This document shows positions 28,731 to 38,287 of a DNA stretch of 64,000 nucleotides, in pieces. The notes below the pieces were generated by a model. It searched no databases. It saw only the letters and a list, made by a program, of their open reading frames with translations, and was not told where the DNA came from. The first letter of the stretch is position 1. Each line of letters opens with the position of its first letter. Location of the stretch: contig CP024846.1 of assembly GCA_004564215.1 (NCBI GenBank), positions 1,736,001 through 1,800,000 on the forward strand, given 5' to 3'. The translations under genes and the position numbers were made by a program. Origin of the DNA: Beijerinckiaceae bacterium (GTDB taxonomy: Bacteria; Pseudomonadota; Alphaproteobacteria; Rhizobiales; Beijerinckiaceae).

Positions 28731-30485
28731 TTACTCCGTGGTGGAGACGGTGGTTGTGGATTCGTTGGTGTCCGCGTTTTTTCGCCGATTCATCTGGTGG
28801 AAATAACCAAGAGCAAACGTGCCCTGGCGTCTAAGGTTGAGCGTCGGCGGAAATTCTGTAGGTAGCTTATCCATGATTTCGGAAAGCTGTTGGGCGAAGT
28901 AACCGGCGAGCCCTCTGGACTTGTCTTCTGCCTTGCCTTGGTGATGCGCGTTCAGGCGTAGCAGGAGAGGGAACACCGTTCGGGGAGTAGCCGACGCAGC
29001 CCCGTAATATCGATCTTTGATGCTCGCATTCACATTGCCTTGGGCTACAGTCTGCGTTTTCTCAAGTACTGCAAACAATCGACCCAGCAGATACCCTGGA
29101 TCATCGTTCTTGGGATCGAGCGCCACGGGAACCTCCATTTTAAAATTTCGGATGAGCACGGATTTCAAAATCGCGACGCGCAAGGCGTTGACGTCGTGGT
29201 CGGCGCGCAGCCGCATGAGCAGGGCCGAGAGCAGCGTCAGCGGATAGGGAGTTCCGGTGAGGATGGAGCGCAGCCATTCGCCAGCGAGATTGGGCGGAAT
29301 GTTTTCCGACTTGCGTTGCGAGGCGGTCTCGATGAGCAGCCGCCAAATCGATGGCGTGTCCTCTCTTGGCGGTGGATCGAGGCGCATGCGTTCGAGATGA
29401 GCGAGATAGCGGGTCGCGATCTCGCCGAAATCATCCTCGATGTAAAACCGCGCGGAGAGCCGCGCCGCGTTGGGCGAGAGGCCGAGCACATGGAAGCGCA
29501 CATCTTTCGGCAGATCGGGTTCCAGATCGGCGATCGGCTTGCCTTGGCGGATAGCGTCGAGGATGACGCCGACTTTTTTCGCCTCGACTTTCTCATCGAC
29601 TTCGCCGATGCCGAGCAAGGATGTAAAAATGTCTTCCGCTTCCTCCGCCGTCGCGGCGTCCGAGGCATCGGCCCAGAACACCGTCGAGGCATCACCGATC
29701 TGGACGCGATGGCCACTATCTCTTTCCAAGAAGTGGTTGAGTGCCGTGGTGTAGGCGAAGGCTGCGGCTTCCGAGACGGGCGCGTTGTCGCCCTGCTCAT
29801 GGCCGTAGGAGGTGAAGGCGTCGATGTTGAACGAAACCAGCGACGCTCCCGACGACTGCGCGCCCCATACACCCTTGATCGCCGGATGAAGACGCGCGAC
29901 CGGCCCATACTCTCCCGTGACGAGACAGGTGGCTTGCGATTTCTCGCCCGCCGAGCACAGCCGCGCCCAAAGCGCACGAACGGCAGGGCGATCGTGGAGG
30001 CAGATGTTGTTTCGCCGTTCGCTTTCCAGCGAGAAGACGACATTTTGATCTTTGATTTCCTCCGGCCATCCGAATTTCGTAAAATTTTCTGGGTACCAGG
30101 AGGTCAGAAAGAGGAGGAGGGCTCGAAGGCCTTCATCATCCGAATCCTTTAACAGTTCCTTGTGGCGCGCGACGAAAGCCGCCTGTTCCTCGCTCGTCCG
30201 CTTGCCCTCTCCGGCGGTGACGCCGAGCACGTATGACGTCTTGTCCCATAGGAAGTTGGGCGCGACGCCGGATGTTCGCTTCGTCGGCTGCGGCACCCGC
30301 ATCAATCTCGGCGTCTTTTTCTTTCCTTCTCCTTCACGCAAGTCGATTGGTGGCCCGGCCACCGTCCCGTCTTCGTTGAGAGAAATGAGAAAGCCGATCT
30401 TCTCAACGGAGTAGCCGAAGGCCGGCGCTTCGCCGCGTTCCGCCAAGCGGTCGTAGGCGTGAACCAGCGATGCGAGCGCGCTCAT
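28731..30485 (-). CDS. cas8c: Cascade large subunit Cas8c (Csd1)
   Basis: Cas8c recognises the PAM and recruits Cas3. It also has an internal translation start in several type I-C systems, which yields a separate small subunit; one would be expected in the last quarter here but I cannot verify it. The 584-residue protein begins ALASLVHAYDRLAERGEAPAFGYSVEKIGF and contains NFLWDKTSYVLGV and NDDPGYLLGRLFAVLEKTQ, characteristic of Csd1. Its ATG overlaps the cas5 stop (ATGA at 30482-30485). Confidence 0.96.
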   Translation of the reverse strand: MSALASLVHAYDRLAERGEAPAFGYSVEKIGFLISLNEDGTVAGPPIDLREGEGKKKTPRLMRVPQPTKRTSGVAPNFLWDKTSYVLGVTAGEGKRTSEEQAAFVARHKELLKDSDDEGLRALLLFLTSWYPENFTKFGWPEEIKDQNVVFSLESERRNNICLHDRPAVRALWARLCSAGEKSQATCLVTGEYGPVARLHPAIKGVWGAQSSGASLVSFNIDAFTSYGHEQGDNAPVSEAAAFAYTTALNHFLERDSGHRVQIGDASTVFWADASDAATAEEAEDIFTSLLGIGEVDEKVEAKKVGVILDAIRQGKPIADLEPDLPKDVRFHVLGLSPNAARLSARFYIEDDFGEIATRYLAHLERMRLDPPPREDTPSIWRLLIETASQRKSENIPPNLAGEWLRSILTGTPYPLTLLSALLMRLRADHDVNALRVAILKSVLIRNFKMEVPVALDPKNDDPGYLLGRLFAVLEKTQTVAQGNVNASIKDRYYGAASATPRTVFPLLLRLNAHHQGKAEDKSRGLAGYFAQQLSEIMDKLPTEFPPTLNLRRQGTFALGYFHQMNRRKNADTNESTTTVSTTE

Positions 30486-31177
30486 CGGCGTATCTCCGGG
30501 GAATTGGGCGCCGGCACGCGCATCACGCCGTTTTCGAGCCAGGCGCGGAAAAACAGCGAGGAGCGATCGCCCGCGTGATCGATGTCGTAGAGCATGAAGC
30601 CGAGATCGCGAGGAGGGTCATTAATCGTCGGCGGGATGGGCTCTCCGGTCTCGATTAACCGGAACCGCGCGGGAAACTCACGCGTGCCGAGACAAGGCTG
30701 ATGGAAGCATTGCCCCTTACGAGCGCGGCGATTGAAAGTGTCGAGATGCTTGCCTTCGTTATCCTCGGCGGCGGCCTTGGCACTGAGTTCGAAATGCGCC
30801 TCGATCACATATTCGACATTGGCGAGCACGGTTGCGGCGCGCTGCTGGCGATTCTTTAATTTTCCGGTGCTTGCATCGACCTCGTCGACAAGAAGCGCCA
30901 GATCGCCGATATCGCCGGAATTCATCGCTTTTTTGATCGAGGTGGCCGGCGCCTTGTGGCCCACCTCGTTGCGCCGGATCGACTGGAAGCGGATCGGCTT
31001 CAACACATGAATCGAGTCAATAATCCAGCGGATCGCCGGTTTCCAATGGATCGCCTCTAGAATTCCCCGTGCGGCGGAAGGCGTCATCACGTCGTAAGAG
31101 ACGCGTTCGACCTTCATTTCGAGCCGCGTGAAGCACGCAAAATCACCTGAGACCAACAATTTGACGCCGTAAGACAT
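30482..31177 (-). CDS. cas5: Cas5c (Cas5d), crRNA-processing endoribonuclease
   Basis: In type I-C, which lacks Cas6, Cas5c cuts the repeats at the base of the hairpin and stays on the 5' handle. The 231-residue product begins YGVKLLVSGDFACFTRLEMKVERVSYDVMTPSAARGILEAIHWKP, the signature of this family, and includes the RxNE segment FQSIRRNEVG. It is the first gene of the cas5-8-7-4-1-2 unit and lies 255 bases after cas3; that gap contains a repeat-like element that would be in the 5' untranslated region of this gene. Confidence 0.96.
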   Translation of the reverse strand: MSYGVKLLVSGDFACFTRLEMKVERVSYDVMTPSAARGILEAIHWKPAIRWIIDSIHVLKPIRFQSIRRNEVGHKAPATSIKKAMNSGDIGDLALLVDEVDASTGKLKNRQQRAATVLANVEYVIEAHFELSAKAAAEDNEGKHLDTFNRRARKGQCFHQPCLGTREFPARFRLIETGEPIPPTINDPPRDLGFMLYDIDHAGDRSSLFFRAWLENGVMRVPAPNSPEIRR

Positions 31178-31232
31178 GGCGGTTCGCTCCCGAATTTTTC
31201 TTTTGGAAAGGCTTTGGTAAGTAAGAACTATT
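31178..31232 (-). ncRNA. Candidate pseudo-spacer of a crRNA-like regulatory RNA
   Basis: Starting right after the solo repeat, the minus strand reads AATAGTTCTTACTTACCA and then continues to the cas5 ATG 55 bases away. Its first 18 bases match AATAGCTATTAATTACCA on the plus strand at 31391-31408 at 15 positions. The mismatches are at 6, 8 and 12, and 6 and 12 are the flipped-out positions in type I R-loops. The match is preceded by TTC (31388-31390). The RNA 3' end is unknown, since no second repeat follows. Seen by eye; transcription is inferred. Confidence 0.6.
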
Positions 31233-31268
31233 GTTTCGATCCGCGCCTCACGCCGAACGCGAAGCGAC
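31233..31268 (-). repeat. Solitary diverged CRISPR repeat between cas3 and cas5
   Basis: On the plus strand it begins GTTTCGATCCGCGCC and ends GAAGCGAC, like the array repeat (GTTTCGATCCACGCC ... GGGGCGAC) but four bases longer and changed in the stem. In crRNA orientation it starts GTCGC and ends GCGGATCGAAAC, so the last 11 bases (the expected handle) match the array repeat at 10 positions. It has the same polarity as the array relative to the cas genes. It is not part of an array and no second copy follows. Confidence 0.8.
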
Positions 31269-31304
31269 CGGGAAGCGACCGGGAAGCGACCGGGAAGCGA
31301 ACCG
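31261..31304. repeat. Four tandem 11-base repeats at the solo CRISPR repeat
   Basis: GAAGCGACCGG occurs at 31261, 31272 and 31283, with a fourth copy, GAAGCGAACCG, at 31294. The first copy overlaps the 5' end (crRNA sense GTCGCTTC) of the solitary repeat, so the tandem block looks like slippage expansion of the repeat edge. Confidence 0.9.
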
Positions 31305-31363
31305 CCCTATCCATTAAAGATGCGCCAAAATTGACGAGTCGGCCTAATTGGCGACCGAGCAGA

Positions 31364-31408
31364 AATGTAACTTATTAATAAATAATATTCAATAGCTATT
31401 AATTACCA
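31364..31408 (-). promoter_or_regulatory. Putative cas5 operon promoter overlapped by pseudo-spacer target
   Basis: On the minus strand TTGAAT (31387-31392) and TACATT (31364-31369) are separated by 17 bases in an AT-rich stretch, a plausible -35/-10 pair reading toward cas5. The plus-strand TTC (31388-31390) and the seed of the target (31391-31408) lie on top of the -35 box, so an effector bound there would block RNA polymerase. The boxes match consensus at only 4 of 6 positions each. Confidence 0.5.
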
Positions 31409-31432
31409 TTAAATATCACACTCTTCCGATTC

Positions 31433-33655
31433 CTAAAAAATAAATGATTCCAACCCCAGATAGTCAGCATCCTCCCACAGCAATCCAGTCTCCTCGTTGT
31501 AGAGGCTTCCAGTCATCAGCTCCGCGAACTGGTCACCAAAACCCTCCACGAAGCGGACATGCCCATTCGCCAACAGCAAGGCGCGCGCCTTGGGGGGAAC
31601 CTGGACAATGTAAGACTGTAATTGGCGGCTTGCGGCGCCTGGCGGCATTTTCCCGGCGCGAAGGGCGGCGATCGCCTGGCGCGGGGCCTCGTCACGCACG
31701 ATGATGACAGGCGCCAGCCCGCTCTCGATCATGCGGAAATTTTCCGCGACCTTGCGATAGTCGAAACTCGGCATTCCGCTGCTGATCTTATAGGCTCCCA
31801 AAATCTTCTCGCGGTCGAGAGCGTCGCCTTTCCTCCAATAGACCTCGCCGAAATAATCCCGCATCGCGTCCGGTGACAGCAGGTCGCCGTGCTTTCTCAT
31901 CATCCGCGCCATGTCCGTTACGAACAACGCAATTTCACGCGGCGGTCTGTGTTCGACGGAGCGAAACACGCCAACGATGCTGTCGTCGATCGGCCGCTCG
32001 CCTTCCCGATTGCAGCGTCCCGCCGCTTGGGCGATCTGGTCTAGTCCGGCCTCGGCCCGCCAGACGCGCGGAAAATCGAGATCGACGCCGGCCTCCACGA
32101 GTGAAGTCGCGATCAAGCGGCAGGGCTTGGGGTTCTCTTTGTCGAGTCTGACGCGCACATCGGCGAGAATTTTACGCCGGTGTGCGGCATATTGGCGTGT
32201 CGTCAGATGGACCACGCCGTCGAGTCCCGCCGCCGTCGCGGCTTTGAACAACGCCAGCGCATGAGCGCGGCTGTTGACGATTGTGAGCCCTTGGGCCGTC
32301 TTGGCGAATTCCGAAAGCAACTCCTCGTCGGTTCGATCGCCGAGATGTACGAGACAAACACGGCGCAATTGCTCGTGCAGCCGCGCTGGATCAGGCGCGA
32401 GTTCGCGATCCGCCCCAAGCGTTAGTCCACCCTCGAAATCAGGGGCAGCGACAGCGGGTTGGGTCGCGGTGCACAGCACGATGGACGTCCCATAATTTCG
32501 CGCCAACTCGTCGAGCGTTGCGAGACAAGGACGCAAAAGAGGCAAAGGGATCGTTTGCGCCTCGTCGAGTACGATCACGGCACGGGCGAGATTGTGCAGC
32601 CGCCGGCAACGCGATGGACGGTTCGAATGAAGACTTTCGAAAAGCTGGATATTTGTCGTCACCACGATGGGCGCCGCCCAATCCTCCATGGCGAGCCGTA
32701 GCTTGTCGCGCGCCTCGCGCTTGCCGAGTTTCTCCTCGTCGATCGACGAATGATGCTCAAGGACAACGTCGTCGCCGAGGACGTCGCGAAAAATCGACGC
32801 CGTCTGGTCGATGATCGAGGTGAAGGGAATGGCGTAGACGATCCGATCGAGACCATGCCGCTTGGCGTGTTCAAGAGCGAAGGCAAGGGAAGAAAGTGTT
32901 TTGCCGCCCCCTGTCGGCACGGTGAGGGTGAAAAGGCCACGATCGGATGCTGCGCGGTCGCGCACATGCGCGAGGATTTCGCCGCGCAGGTGATTGACCG
33001 GCGTGTCGTCCGCAGTTGCCCGCTTGGCGGTCATGTAATGATCGAAACGCGTGATTAGATCATCTACGACGCGCGGCAACTCGGGCCAGTCTCGATCGGC
33101 GACGCGTCCCTCAGCCTTGCAATAAAACTTCTCGGTGTCGCGAAAGTCAGCGTCCACGAGACAGGAGAACAGCATTCTTCCAAGGAAGGCGAGGCGAAAC
33201 GGGCATGTGTCCTTATCACCCAAATTGAAACCCGTTGGAAAGAGGCCTGTCGCATTGGGCTTGATCTCGGAGCGCCAAACCGAATCGAGCGCTTCAACCG
33301 TTTTCTTCAGTCTTTGGTCCAGCTCGCCAATGCTATCAGGCAAGCCCGCATGATGGCCTGCAATCGCGTGGGCGATAATTTGCGCCACGACGCGATCCTG
33401 GTTCGTTTGCGTAAGCTTCACAATTTCCTGGGCGCCCGCCGTCGCGTGGTCGACCTTGTCGCCGCCTTCGAGGCGCTTTTGAAAAGCGGATGAGTATTTG
33501 CCGAGATCATGCAAGAGGCCCGCAAGGGACGCAGCATTTGAGGCGCCAAATTTGTGGCCTTTGGTGCCCGCCAGTTCTCCAACAGCGCGCAAATGCTCAT
33601 CAAGCGGCTGCCAGTAAGTTTTGTTCGGATCGCCGAGCGAATGCGCAAAAAACAT
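31433..33655 (-). CDS. cas3: CRISPR-associated helicase-nuclease Cas3
   Basis: Cas3 unwinds and degrades DNA bound by Cascade. The 740-residue protein has an N-terminal HD nuclease domain (FAHSLG, LLHDLGKYSSAFQKRL, VDHATAGA, HAIAGHHAGLPD, residues about 1-210) and a superfamily 2 helicase domain with Walker A VPTGGGKTLSSLAF, motif II VLDEAQTIPLPLLRP (DEAQ in place of DEAH), motif III LCTATQPA and motif VI QAAGRCNREGE. A strong GGAGGGG ribosome binding site precedes the ATG at 33655. It is first in the locus and separated from cas5 by the 255-base regulatory gap. Confidence 0.97.
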   Translation of the reverse strand: MFFAHSLGDPNKTYWQPLDEHLRAVGELAGTKGHKFGASNAASLAGLLHDLGKYSSAFQKRLEGGDKVDHATAGAQEIVKLTQTNQDRVVAQIIAHAIAGHHAGLPDSIGELDQRLKKTVEALDSVWRSEIKPNATGLFPTGFNLGDKDTCPFRLAFLGRMLFSCLVDADFRDTEKFYCKAEGRVADRDWPELPRVVDDLITRFDHYMTAKRATADDTPVNHLRGEILAHVRDRAASDRGLFTLTVPTGGGKTLSSLAFALEHAKRHGLDRIVYAIPFTSIIDQTASIFRDVLGDDVVLEHHSSIDEEKLGKREARDKLRLAMEDWAAPIVVTTNIQLFESLHSNRPSRCRRLHNLARAVIVLDEAQTIPLPLLRPCLATLDELARNYGTSIVLCTATQPAVAAPDFEGGLTLGADRELAPDPARLHEQLRRVCLVHLGDRTDEELLSEFAKTAQGLTIVNSRAHALALFKAATAAGLDGVVHLTTRQYAAHRRKILADVRVRLDKENPKPCRLIATSLVEAGVDLDFPRVWRAEAGLDQIAQAAGRCNREGERPIDDSIVGVFRSVEHRPPREIALFVTDMARMMRKHGDLLSPDAMRDYFGEVYWRKGDALDREKILGAYKISSGMPSFDYRKVAENFRMIESGLAPVIIVRDEAPRQAIAALRAGKMPPGAASRQLQSYIVQVPPKARALLLANGHVRFVEGFGDQFAELMTGSLYNEETGLLWEDADYLGLESFIF

Positions 33656-34051
33656 GCCCCCTCCTCACGATCTTTGCAATTTACGACGCCGGGAAGACGT
33701 CACGTTTAGGTTGTCCGGTCGCTGGATCTTCGGGCGGCTTGGCTTCCTTATCAAACAAATATGCGAGGACCTTTGCATCGAAGACAACGATCAAGACCGT
33801 TTTCTTTCTTCGCCGTGGCGGTCAGTTTCCTCGCCCACCGGCTGCCAGTCACGTTTCGAAGAGCGCCCACGGCCTCCCCAAGCGGCTTGCCATCGAGGTC
33901 CTCGAAATGAGCGATCCTGACGCGCTTCAGTTCCCACCTTCCGTCCGCGCGCCGGCGCCCGTCCCTTCCCCGTGAAAGCGCTATACCTTCGGAGTAAATG
34001 GCGCCAGCTGGCGCGCCAGACATCTTATTTTTCAAATTGGTGCTAAAAAAT
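33656..34051 (-). other. Region upstream of cas3, no firm gene
   Basis: Almost 400 bases between cas3 and tRNA-Ser, expected to hold the cas3 promoter. A minus-strand frame at 33751-34035 would encode 94 residues, with a stretch WELKRVRIAHFEDLDGKPLGEAV that looks protein-like. It lacks a clear ribosome binding site, and a plus-strand frame overlaps it, so I do not call it a gene. I looked for another solitary repeat here and saw none. Confidence 0.4.
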
Positions 34052-34141
34052 TGGCGGAGGGAGCGGGATTCGAACCCGCGATACGGTTTCCCGCATACAC
34101 ACTTTCCAGGCGTGCGCCTTCAACCACTCGGCCACCCCTCC
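34052..34141 (-). tRNA. tRNA-Ser (anticodon GGA)
   Basis: The minus strand folds as a class II tRNA of 90 bases that includes an encoded CCA end (34052-34054). The acceptor arm pairs GGAGGGG with the 3' TCCCTCC, the D-arm region reads TGGCCGAGTGGTTGAAGGC, and the anticodon loop CTGGAAA holds GGA (34105-34107). A long variable arm (TATGCGGGAAACCGTATC) and the T arm CGGGTTCGAATCCCG follow. The long variable arm and GGA anticodon identify serine (UCC/UCU codons). Its position beside the CRISPR-Cas locus is a common insertion point for accessory DNA. Confidence 0.97.
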
Positions 34142-34294
34142 GCACGTTCGCCTGCCATGCGGATTCTAAGTTTCCCGCAAGTCCGCGCGGTTCCCAAGCA
34201 TGCGAAGTGTCGCAACAAGGTGAACCGTGGACAACCAACCGCTCGCCGACAGCACAATGCGGCCCTGCGTCGATTCCGGCAAATACAGCCCGCG

Positions 34295-35017
34295 TCAGAT
34301 AGTCCGCCGATCGGTCACCGTCAACTTGACATCTTCCGGGGCCGCCAATGGCTCAACTAACTGGCCGGCTTGCTTTGGCAGGCAGCCATGCAGAAACTGG
34401 TTGACCGCGACCTCGACGATCGCTTCGATCTCAACCTGGGTCGGCGGCTGACGCAGGCCGATCAAGCATTGCAGGCGCGCGGTCCCGGACACCATGTCCA
34501 GAAAATGATCCGCCGCAGCCTTGGTGTCGGACAGGCGCAAGACCCCGCGTTCGACCTGCCGATCGAAGAAATCGACCAGGAAGGCGCGGCTGCGGCCCGG
34601 ACCGAGCGTCCAGAAGCGCTGCGCAAACTCGGGGATCCGCGGCGCCTCGGCGATTACCAGCCGGTTGAGGCTGAGGCATTCCGGAGACACGACAATGCGC
34701 AGATAACGCACGCCCACCTCCCGCAAAACAACGTCCGGCGCCCGAGAGGCCAATTGCTTCGGCGTCAGGCCGCGAAAAATCGTCTCGCAATTGTCGCTGA
34801 CGATCGCTTCAAATAGGCCCTGCTTGCCGCCGAAAAGAGCATAAAGCGTCTGACGTGAGCCCCCCGACCGGGTGATCACATCATCCAAAGTGGCGTCGGC
34901 ATAGCCTTTCTCATGAAAAACCTCCCGGGCCGCCGTGATAAAGGCTTCCCGCCGGGCGGTCAGTCGCTTGCCGGATGGCGGCGCGGCGCAATTTAGGTCT
35001 TCGGGGCTTGTTCTCAT
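34295..35017 (-). CDS. TetR/AcrR family repressor of the adjacent RND pump
   Basis: A 240-residue regulator with an N-terminal TetR helix-turn-helix (REAFITAAREVFHEKGYADATLDDVITRSGGSRQTLYALFGGKQGLFEAIV) and an AefR-like C-terminal domain (RFWTLGPGRSRAFLVDFF). It is divergent from the RND pump gene, with 84 bases between the starts, and a perfect 19-base palindrome lies in that gap at 35055-35073. This layout is the classic local repressor of a multidrug pump. The inducing ligand is unknown. Confidence 0.9.
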   Translation of the reverse strand: MRTSPEDLNCAAPPSGKRLTARREAFITAAREVFHEKGYADATLDDVITRSGGSRQTLYALFGGKQGLFEAIVSDNCETIFRGLTPKQLASRAPDVVLREVGVRYLRIVVSPECLSLNRLVIAEAPRIPEFAQRFWTLGPGRSRAFLVDFFDRQVERGVLRLSDTKAAADHFLDMVSGTARLQCLIGLRQPPTQVEIEAIVEVAVNQFLHGCLPKQAGQLVEPLAAPEDVKLTVTDRRTI

Positions 35018-35054
35018 TCACAACCTGGTGAGTTGGGGACCCTTGCCTTGATAT

Positions 35055-35073
35055 GTACTGTACGATACAGTAC
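35055..35073. promoter_or_regulatory. TetR operator palindrome
   Basis: GTACTGTACGATACAGTAC is a perfect inverted repeat with 8-base arms around CGA. It lies 29 bases before the RND pump ATG and 38 bases from the divergent tetR ATG, so one bound repressor could control both genes. It resembles other TetR-family pump operators of similar arm length. Not proven by experiment here. Confidence 0.8.
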
Positions 35074-35101
35074 GTCAAGGATCTCCTTTTGGAGAGGTCT
35101 C

Positions 35102-38100
35102 ATGGGCATTGTCGCGTTTGCGCTTCGTTATCGCCACACATTTTATGTGCTGGCCCTGATGATGATGTTTCTCGGCGGCAGTGCGATCCTCGCCACGCCG
35201 AAGGATATTTTCCCCAACATCAATATTCCGGTCGTCACGGTGATTTGGCAATACACCGGACTGACACCCGAAGAGATGGAACAACGGGTTACCACCTACA
35301 GCGAATATTCGATCAGCTCCAACGTGAGCGACATCCGCAATATCGAAAGCCAGACGCTCTCCGGCGTCGCGGTGGAAAAGATCTTTTTCCAGCCCAATGT
35401 GAATATCGACCTCGCGATCAGCCAGATCGTCTCGGCGTCCAATGCGATTCGCGCCCTGATGCCGACCGGCATTCAGCCGCCGGTGATTGTTCAATATAAT
35501 GCGTCATCCGTGCCGGTTCTCCAACTCAGCCTGAGTTCGGACCAGCTCAACGAGCAGCAGCTTTACGATTACGGCATCTATCAGATGCGCCAGGCGCTGG
35601 CGCCGATCGCTGGCATTACCCTGCCCACGCCTTATGGCGGCAAATATCGGCAGATCATGGTGGACCTCGATCCCACGGCGCTCGCGGCGCGGGGCATCAC
35701 GCCAAGCGATATTGTCGCGGCGGTGAATGCGCAGAGCCTGACCCTGCCTTCGGGCGACGCGAAGATGGGAGACACCCAATTCATCGTGCGCGTCAACAAT
35801 GTCTCGCCCTCAATCGCCGCCTTGAACCGGGTTCCGATCAAACAAGTCGGCGGTACGACGGTTTACCTGTCGGACGTCGCTCATGTCAGGGACGGCTGGG
35901 CGGTCCAGCAGAACATCGTGCGCGCCAACTCCAAACATTCCGTGCTTTTGACCATCATCAAAAACGGCAATGCTTCAACCCTTGATGTGGTCAACAAGGT
36001 GAAGGCGGCGTTGCCGGAAATTCAAAAAGCCGCGCCGCCCGGCATGAAGATAGATATGCTGTTCGATCAGTCGGTGTTCGTGCAGAATGCCATCGAAGGG
36101 GTTTTGCACGAGGGCGCCATCGCGGCTGGATTGACGGCGCTCATGATGTTGATCTTTCTTGGCTCATGGCGGTCCATGCTGGTCGTGATGGTGGCCATTC
36201 CGCTATCGATCCTGACATCCATCGCGGTACTTTCCCCGCTTGGGCAGACGATCAACACCATGACGCTTGGCGGCTTGGCGCTGGCCGTCGGCATTTTGGT
36301 CGACGACAGCACCGTCACGATCGAGAACACCCACCGCCTGCTAGAGGAAGGAACGCCCTTCGACGAAGCGGTCTTGCAAGGCGCCGCGGGGATCGCGATC
36401 CCGACATTGATTTCGACGCTGGCGATTTGCTGCGTGTTCGTCTCCGTCTTCTTCTTGCAGGGAGCCGCGCGCTATCTGTTCACGCCGCTGGCGGAAGCCG
36501 TGGTTTTCGCCATGCTGGCATCTTATGTCATTTCGCGAACGCTGACCCCGATCATGATCGGGCTGCTGTTGCGCAAGGAACATGAGCAACAGGGCACCGA
36601 TCCAGGTTGGCTCGGCCGCTTCCACGCCGGATTCAATGCGCGGTTCGATCGCTTCCGCAACTTTTATGGCTGGCTGCTGGCCGGTATTTTGCGGCGGCGC
36701 TTTCTGACCCCGGCCATCGCGACGCTGATCATCATCGGCGGCGGTTTTCTATTCAGTTTTGCCGGGACCGACTTTTTTCCAAGCGTTGACGCTGGCCTCA
36801 TTCAGCTTCATGTGCGGGTCCCTGCCCGCACCCGGATCGAGCGCACGGAGCAAATCTTCCAGGCCGTCGAGGACAAGATCCGCACCGAGATCCCGCAGAA
36901 GAGTCTCCGCATGATCCTCGATAACATTGGGTTGCCCGCACGGACCTATAATCTCGCCTTTACCGATGGAAGCGCAATCGGTGTGAACGACGGCGTGATC
37001 CAAATCGAGCTCTCCGACGACCATGATCCAACGGCCGCGATCGTTGCCAATCTTCGCGCGAAACTCGCGACGGCCTTTCCCGATGTGCTCTTCTATTTCC
37101 AGCCGGCCGATCTCGTCACGCAGGTTTTGAACTTCGGCGTTCCGACGCAGGTCGATGTGCAAGTGCAAGGGGGCGACCGAGAAAAAAACAAGGAGATTGC
37201 CGCGCAGCTCCAAAGGAGAATGGCGAATATTGCCGGCCTGGTGGACGTGCATATTCAGCAAGAGCTGAACGCACCGGAATTATATTACACCATCGACCGC
37301 ACCCGAGCCCAGGAACTCGGGCTGAACATGCAAAACGTCGCCAACAATCTCAACATCAGCCTGTCTTCCTCGGAGCAGGTCGCGCCGAATTTTTGGACCG
37401 ACCCCAAAAACGGCATCCCCTATTTCATGGCCGTTCAAACCCCCGAATATAAGATCACCAACAAGAACCAGCTCGACAACACTCTGCTGGCGAGCGGCAC
37501 CGACGTCAACGGAACTCCTATTCCGGGCCTCCTCGGCAATATCGCCACGGCGAAGCGCGTCTCCGTCCAATCCGTTTACAACCAGTCCAACATTCAGGCG
37601 GTCTATGACGTCTATGCAAGCGTCCAGAACAAGGATTTGGGGACCGCGGCCGTGGCGATTCAAAAGATCGTCGATGAGCTCCAGCCGCAGCTCAAGCCCG
37701 GCAATCATATCGTGATCAGAGGTCAGATCGGCAGCATGCAGGCGGCATTCAGCGATCTTAGCCTCGGGCTGATGTTTGCCGCTGTCTTTGTCTATATGCT
37801 GATGGTGGTGAATTATCAGAGCTTCCTCGACCCGCTTGCCGTCATCCTCGCTTTACCGGGCGCGGGCGTCGGAATTTTGCTGTTGCTGTTCGTGACCGGA
37901 ACGACGCTCAGCGTCCCTTCGGTCATGGGCGCGATCATGGCCATCGGCGTTGCCTCGGCGAACTCGATTCTGCTTGTCACCTTCGCCCGCGAACAGCGTC
38001 AAGAGGGACTGAGTGAGTTCCAGGCGGCATTGTCCGCCGGCATCACAAGGCTTCGCCCGGTGTTGATGACCGCCGCCGCGATGATCGTGGGCATGATTCC

Positions 38101-38287
38101 CATGGCGATTGGAAGTCCTGGGGGCGAGCAAAATGCGGTTCTCGCCCGCGCCGTCATCGGCGGCGTCGCCGTCGGCACTATAACCACACTGTTGTTTGTG
38201 CCCTTCCTTTATTCGGTGATCGGCCGGTTTACGGGCCCGGTGACCGAGGTCCGCGGGAGGCTTTCCCCTCAAGGATCATTGCCATGA
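35102..38287 (+). CDS. RND multidrug efflux transporter (HAE-1 type inner-membrane pump)
   Basis: A 1061-residue proton-driven pump. The N-terminus [42 protein letters not shown], the [21 protein letters not shown] segment containing the proton-relay aspartates, GGLAL and the 12-span layout with two large periplasmic loops identify an AcrB/MdtB-like HAE-1 transporter. Usual length is about 1030. I chose the ATG at 35102 after TTGGAGAGG; the frame is open upstream to 35033 but only through the operator. It overlaps the adaptor gene by 4 bases (ATGA at 38284-38287). The pump precedes the adaptor, the reverse of many acrAB operons. Confidence 0.94.
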   Translation: MGIVAFALRYRHTFYVLALMMMFLGGSAILATPKDIFPNINIPVVTVIWQYTGLTPEEMEQRVTTYSEYSISSNVSDIRNIESQTLSGVAVEKIFFQPNVNIDLAISQIVSASNAIRALMPTGIQPPVIVQYNASSVPVLQLSLSSDQLNEQQLYDYGIYQMRQALAPIAGITLPTPYGGKYRQIMVDLDPTALAARGITPSDIVAAVNAQSLTLPSGDAKMGDTQFIVRVNNVSPSIAALNRVPIKQVGGTTVYLSDVAHVRDGWAVQQNIVRANSKHSVLLTIIKNGNASTLDVVNKVKAALPEIQKAAPPGMKIDMLFDQSVFVQNAIEGVLHEGAIAAGLTALMMLIFLGSWRSMLVVMVAIPLSILTSIAVLSPLGQTINTMTLGGLALAVGILVDDSTVTIENTHRLLEEGTPFDEAVLQGAAGIAIPTLISTLAICCVFVSVFFLQGAARYLFTPLAEAVVFAMLASYVISRTLTPIMIGLLLRKEHEQQGTDPGWLGRFHAGFNARFDRFRNFYGWLLAGILRRRFLTPAIATLIIIGGGFLFSFAGTDFFPSVDAGLIQLHVRVPARTRIERTEQIFQAVEDKIRTEIPQKSLRMILDNIGLPARTYNLAFTDGSAIGVNDGVIQIELSDDHDPTAAIVANLRAKLATAFPDVLFYFQPADLVTQVLNFGVPTQVDVQVQGGDREKNKEIAAQLQRRMANIAGLVDVHIQQELNAPELYYTIDRTRAQELGLNMQNVANNLNISLSSSEQVAPNFWTDPKNGIPYFMAVQTPEYKITNKNQLDNTLLASGTDVNGTPIPGLLGNIATAKRVSVQSVYNQSNIQAVYDVYASVQNKDLGTAAVAIQKIVDELQPQLKPGNHIVIRGQIGSMQAAFSDLSLGLMFAAVFVYMLMVVNYQSFLDPLAVILALPGAGVGILLLLFVTGTTLSVPSVMGAIMAIGVASANSILLVTFAREQRQEGLSEFQAALSAGITRLRPVLMTAAAMIVGMIPMAIGSPGGEQNAVLARAVIGGVAVGTITTLLFVPFLYSVIGRFTGPVTEVRGRLSPQGSLP

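Noticed and set aside
29040..30152. 370-residue plus-strand frame opposite cas8c
   Set aside because: Cas8c is well supported; this is a shadow frame.
30482..31177. Idea that cas5 is a Cas6-like protein
   Set aside because: N-terminal signature and position are those of Cas5c; type I-C has no Cas6.
33751..34035. Possible 94-residue protein upstream of cas3
   Set aside because: Some protein-like sequence, but no ribosome binding site and a competing frame; not enough to call.
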